Source: Isoetes engelmannii (taxonomy: Eukaryota > Streptophyta > Lycopodiopsida > Isoetales > Isoetaceae). From it: a DNA stretch of 43,019 bases. The translations under genes were made by a program, and so were the position numbers. The number at the start of each line of letters is the position of its first letter. The first letter of the stretch is position 1. Shown here one piece after another: positions 41,979 through 43,019 of this stretch. The stretch lies in assembly GCA_011763485.2 (NCBI GenBank), contig JAANSK020044465.1, positions 1-43,019 on the forward strand. Direction: 5' to 3'. The notes beneath the pieces are model-generated. The model was not told the origin of the DNA. It did no database searches and saw nothing but the letters and a program-made list of their open reading frames with translations.

Positions 41979-42296
41979 GTTAGTATCTTGGTTTTGCTCG
42001 GGTGGAACTACATTCTTTCTGTTCCAGTTGAGTAGATAGATACTGTTTATAGTTTAGAATGCTGCTTTATCTGTAGATTAGAATGCCATTCTGTGTATAG
42101 TTTATAATGCTCATCTGTGCATAGGTTAGAATGCTATAAACAGAATGCTATTCAGTGGATGCTACTTAACAAGGCAGTAGGATCATACACTTCTACATTT
42201 ACATTATATGATGCGGTAGTTGTTTTGCAAAAGCATAACCTTAAACCCTAAATCCCTCACTTTACCTTCAACATAACCTTCCACCTCACTTTACCT

Positions 42297-42885
42297 GCTT
42301 TCTCGACTAGCTAGTCGAGAAAGCCATTGCACCCCCCAACAAACTTCTGGAGATTTTCGATGCTTTGGGATCGAGTGATACTTCCTACCATACTTCTTTG
42401 GCATCCTAATGACTGTTTTCTCGACTGGCTAGTCGAGAAAGTCGTGCCCAGGTTGGGCCTGCTTATGTCTGTAAAGTTAATCAACTTGCCAGAATTAAGC
42501 AGGCTCAATCTGGGGACTATTTCCTGGCCAGCTAGCCGAGAAAACATTCATTTGGGTGCTGGGACCTGCTTTCTCGACTAGCTAGTCGAGAAAGCCACTA
42601 AGGTGGGTGCTTTCTCGACTAGGAAGTCGAGAAAGCAAACTGCCCATGCTGCGACCTCACAATACCAGCTTTCTCGACTAGCCAGTCGAGAAAGCCAGTA
42701 CATCGAAAACCCACTCGTCTAGCAAACTGGTTCTCCTATCCGGGCCAACTCAATGACTGTTTTCTCGACTGGTTAGTCGAGAAAATAGTGCCCAGGTTGG
42801 GCCTGCTTATGTCTGTAAAGTTAACCAACTTGCCAGAATTAAGCAGGCTCACTCTGGGGACTATTTCCTGGCTAGCTAGCCGAGA
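42297..42885. repeat. Array of eight palindromes, TCGACTAG-centred
   Basis: Each unit is a palindrome with arms of the type GCTTTCTCGACT / AGTCGAGAAAGC around a 4-base centre. Units are at 42297-42324 and 42568-42595 (both perfect, 28 bp), 42417-42440, 42609-42636, 42668-42695 and 42760-42785, with two diverged members at about 42530-42544 and 42868-42885 (GCTAGC core, CGAGAA arm). Spacing is irregular (about 30-120 bp). Repeated exact arms with varying centres point to selection on the arms, or to very recent spread. Function unknown. Confidence 0.9.
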
Positions 42886-42890
42886 ATACC
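42408..42890 (+). repeat. Tandem duplication, 344-bp period, inside the palindrome array
   Basis: AATGACTGTTTTCTCGACTGG, then CCCAGGTTGGGCCTGC, AACTTGCCAGAATTAAGC and GGGGACTATTTCCTGG occur in the same order at 42408-42545 and 42752-42890, with few differences. Confidence 0.85.
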
Positions 42891-43019
42891 TCCATTTATG
42901 CACGAATTCATTAATTTGAGAATCCGTACATTCTCATTTTGTTCGAAATAGCAAATCAGGGGCGTATAAAGGTCACTTTTCCAACGGTCCAGCTACCTTA
43001 GAAGCTTGACAAGCACTCA

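Noticed and set aside
42311-42581. Open frames on both strands through the palindrome array
   Set aside because: Symmetry of the palindromes and the tandem duplication keeps frames open by chance; no protein pattern.
42297-42885. CRISPR-like array
   Set aside because: Units are palindromic, spacers vary widely in length, two spacers are themselves duplicated, and the context is a plant nuclear genome.

Overview
The window reads as nuclear DNA of a land plant with a large, repeat-rich genome. The evidence is plant-type spliced genes (a six-exon mitochondrial ribosomal protein bL17 gene, and exons of a MAK/RCK-type kinase), an L1-like LINE with a zf-RVT-like end, a CACTA element, a Mutator-like element (MULE) with an FAR1/MURA-like transposase, and a Ty3-type integrase relic. 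The density of decayed LINEs and the presence of a long protein with a GHTHDDID motif make a seed-free plant such as a fern plausible; that is inference, not proof.

Layout, left to right. 1-7121: a Ty3/gypsy integrase relic, a small solo LTR (970-1185), a TAA-flanked MITE (1950-2146), and a 5'-truncated L1-like LINE on the minus strand (3219-5684) with a perfect 13-bp target duplication. 7125-14042: a 6.9-kb CACTA element with ACC target duplication, no recognisable transposase, and captured MAK-like kinase exons. 14236-16713: a GA-rich minisatellite split by a minus-strand LINE, which is itself split by a 537-bp solo LTR. 17890-20157: a badly decayed plus-strand LINE endonuclease region. 20158-25167: a MULE whose transposase has one in-frame stop and one frameshift, with a 311-bp deletion derivative of its own family lying inverted near its left end. 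25168-29034: sparse DNA with one possible exon, then another minus-strand LINE.

29050-33194 is the first unusual island. It holds four GCGGCCGC-centred hairpins, inverted arrays of a CGCGCCATTT motif, two convergent genes for small coiled-coil proteins with a shared RDL...R(E/D)N motif, and a truncated second copy of one of them. 33195-38761 is a host segment carrying the intact bL17 gene (37730-38637). It begins and ends with the same 139-bp sequence, identical at every base, which is the end of the bL17 coding region plus its 3' UTR. 38762-43019 is a second unusual island: an uninterrupted 712-codon ORF (38796-40934, minus) with possible DDE-like acidic motifs, an AT-rich spacer, a small spliced acidic/basic gene, and an array of eight 24-28-bp palindromes.

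The best candidates for something undescribed are the two islands flanking the bL17 segment: the hairpin-box unit with coiled-coil genes, the GHTHDDID protein as a possible transposase of an uncharacterised family, the palindrome array, and the terminally redundant host segment between them. Whether the two islands belong to one element cannot be decided from this window.
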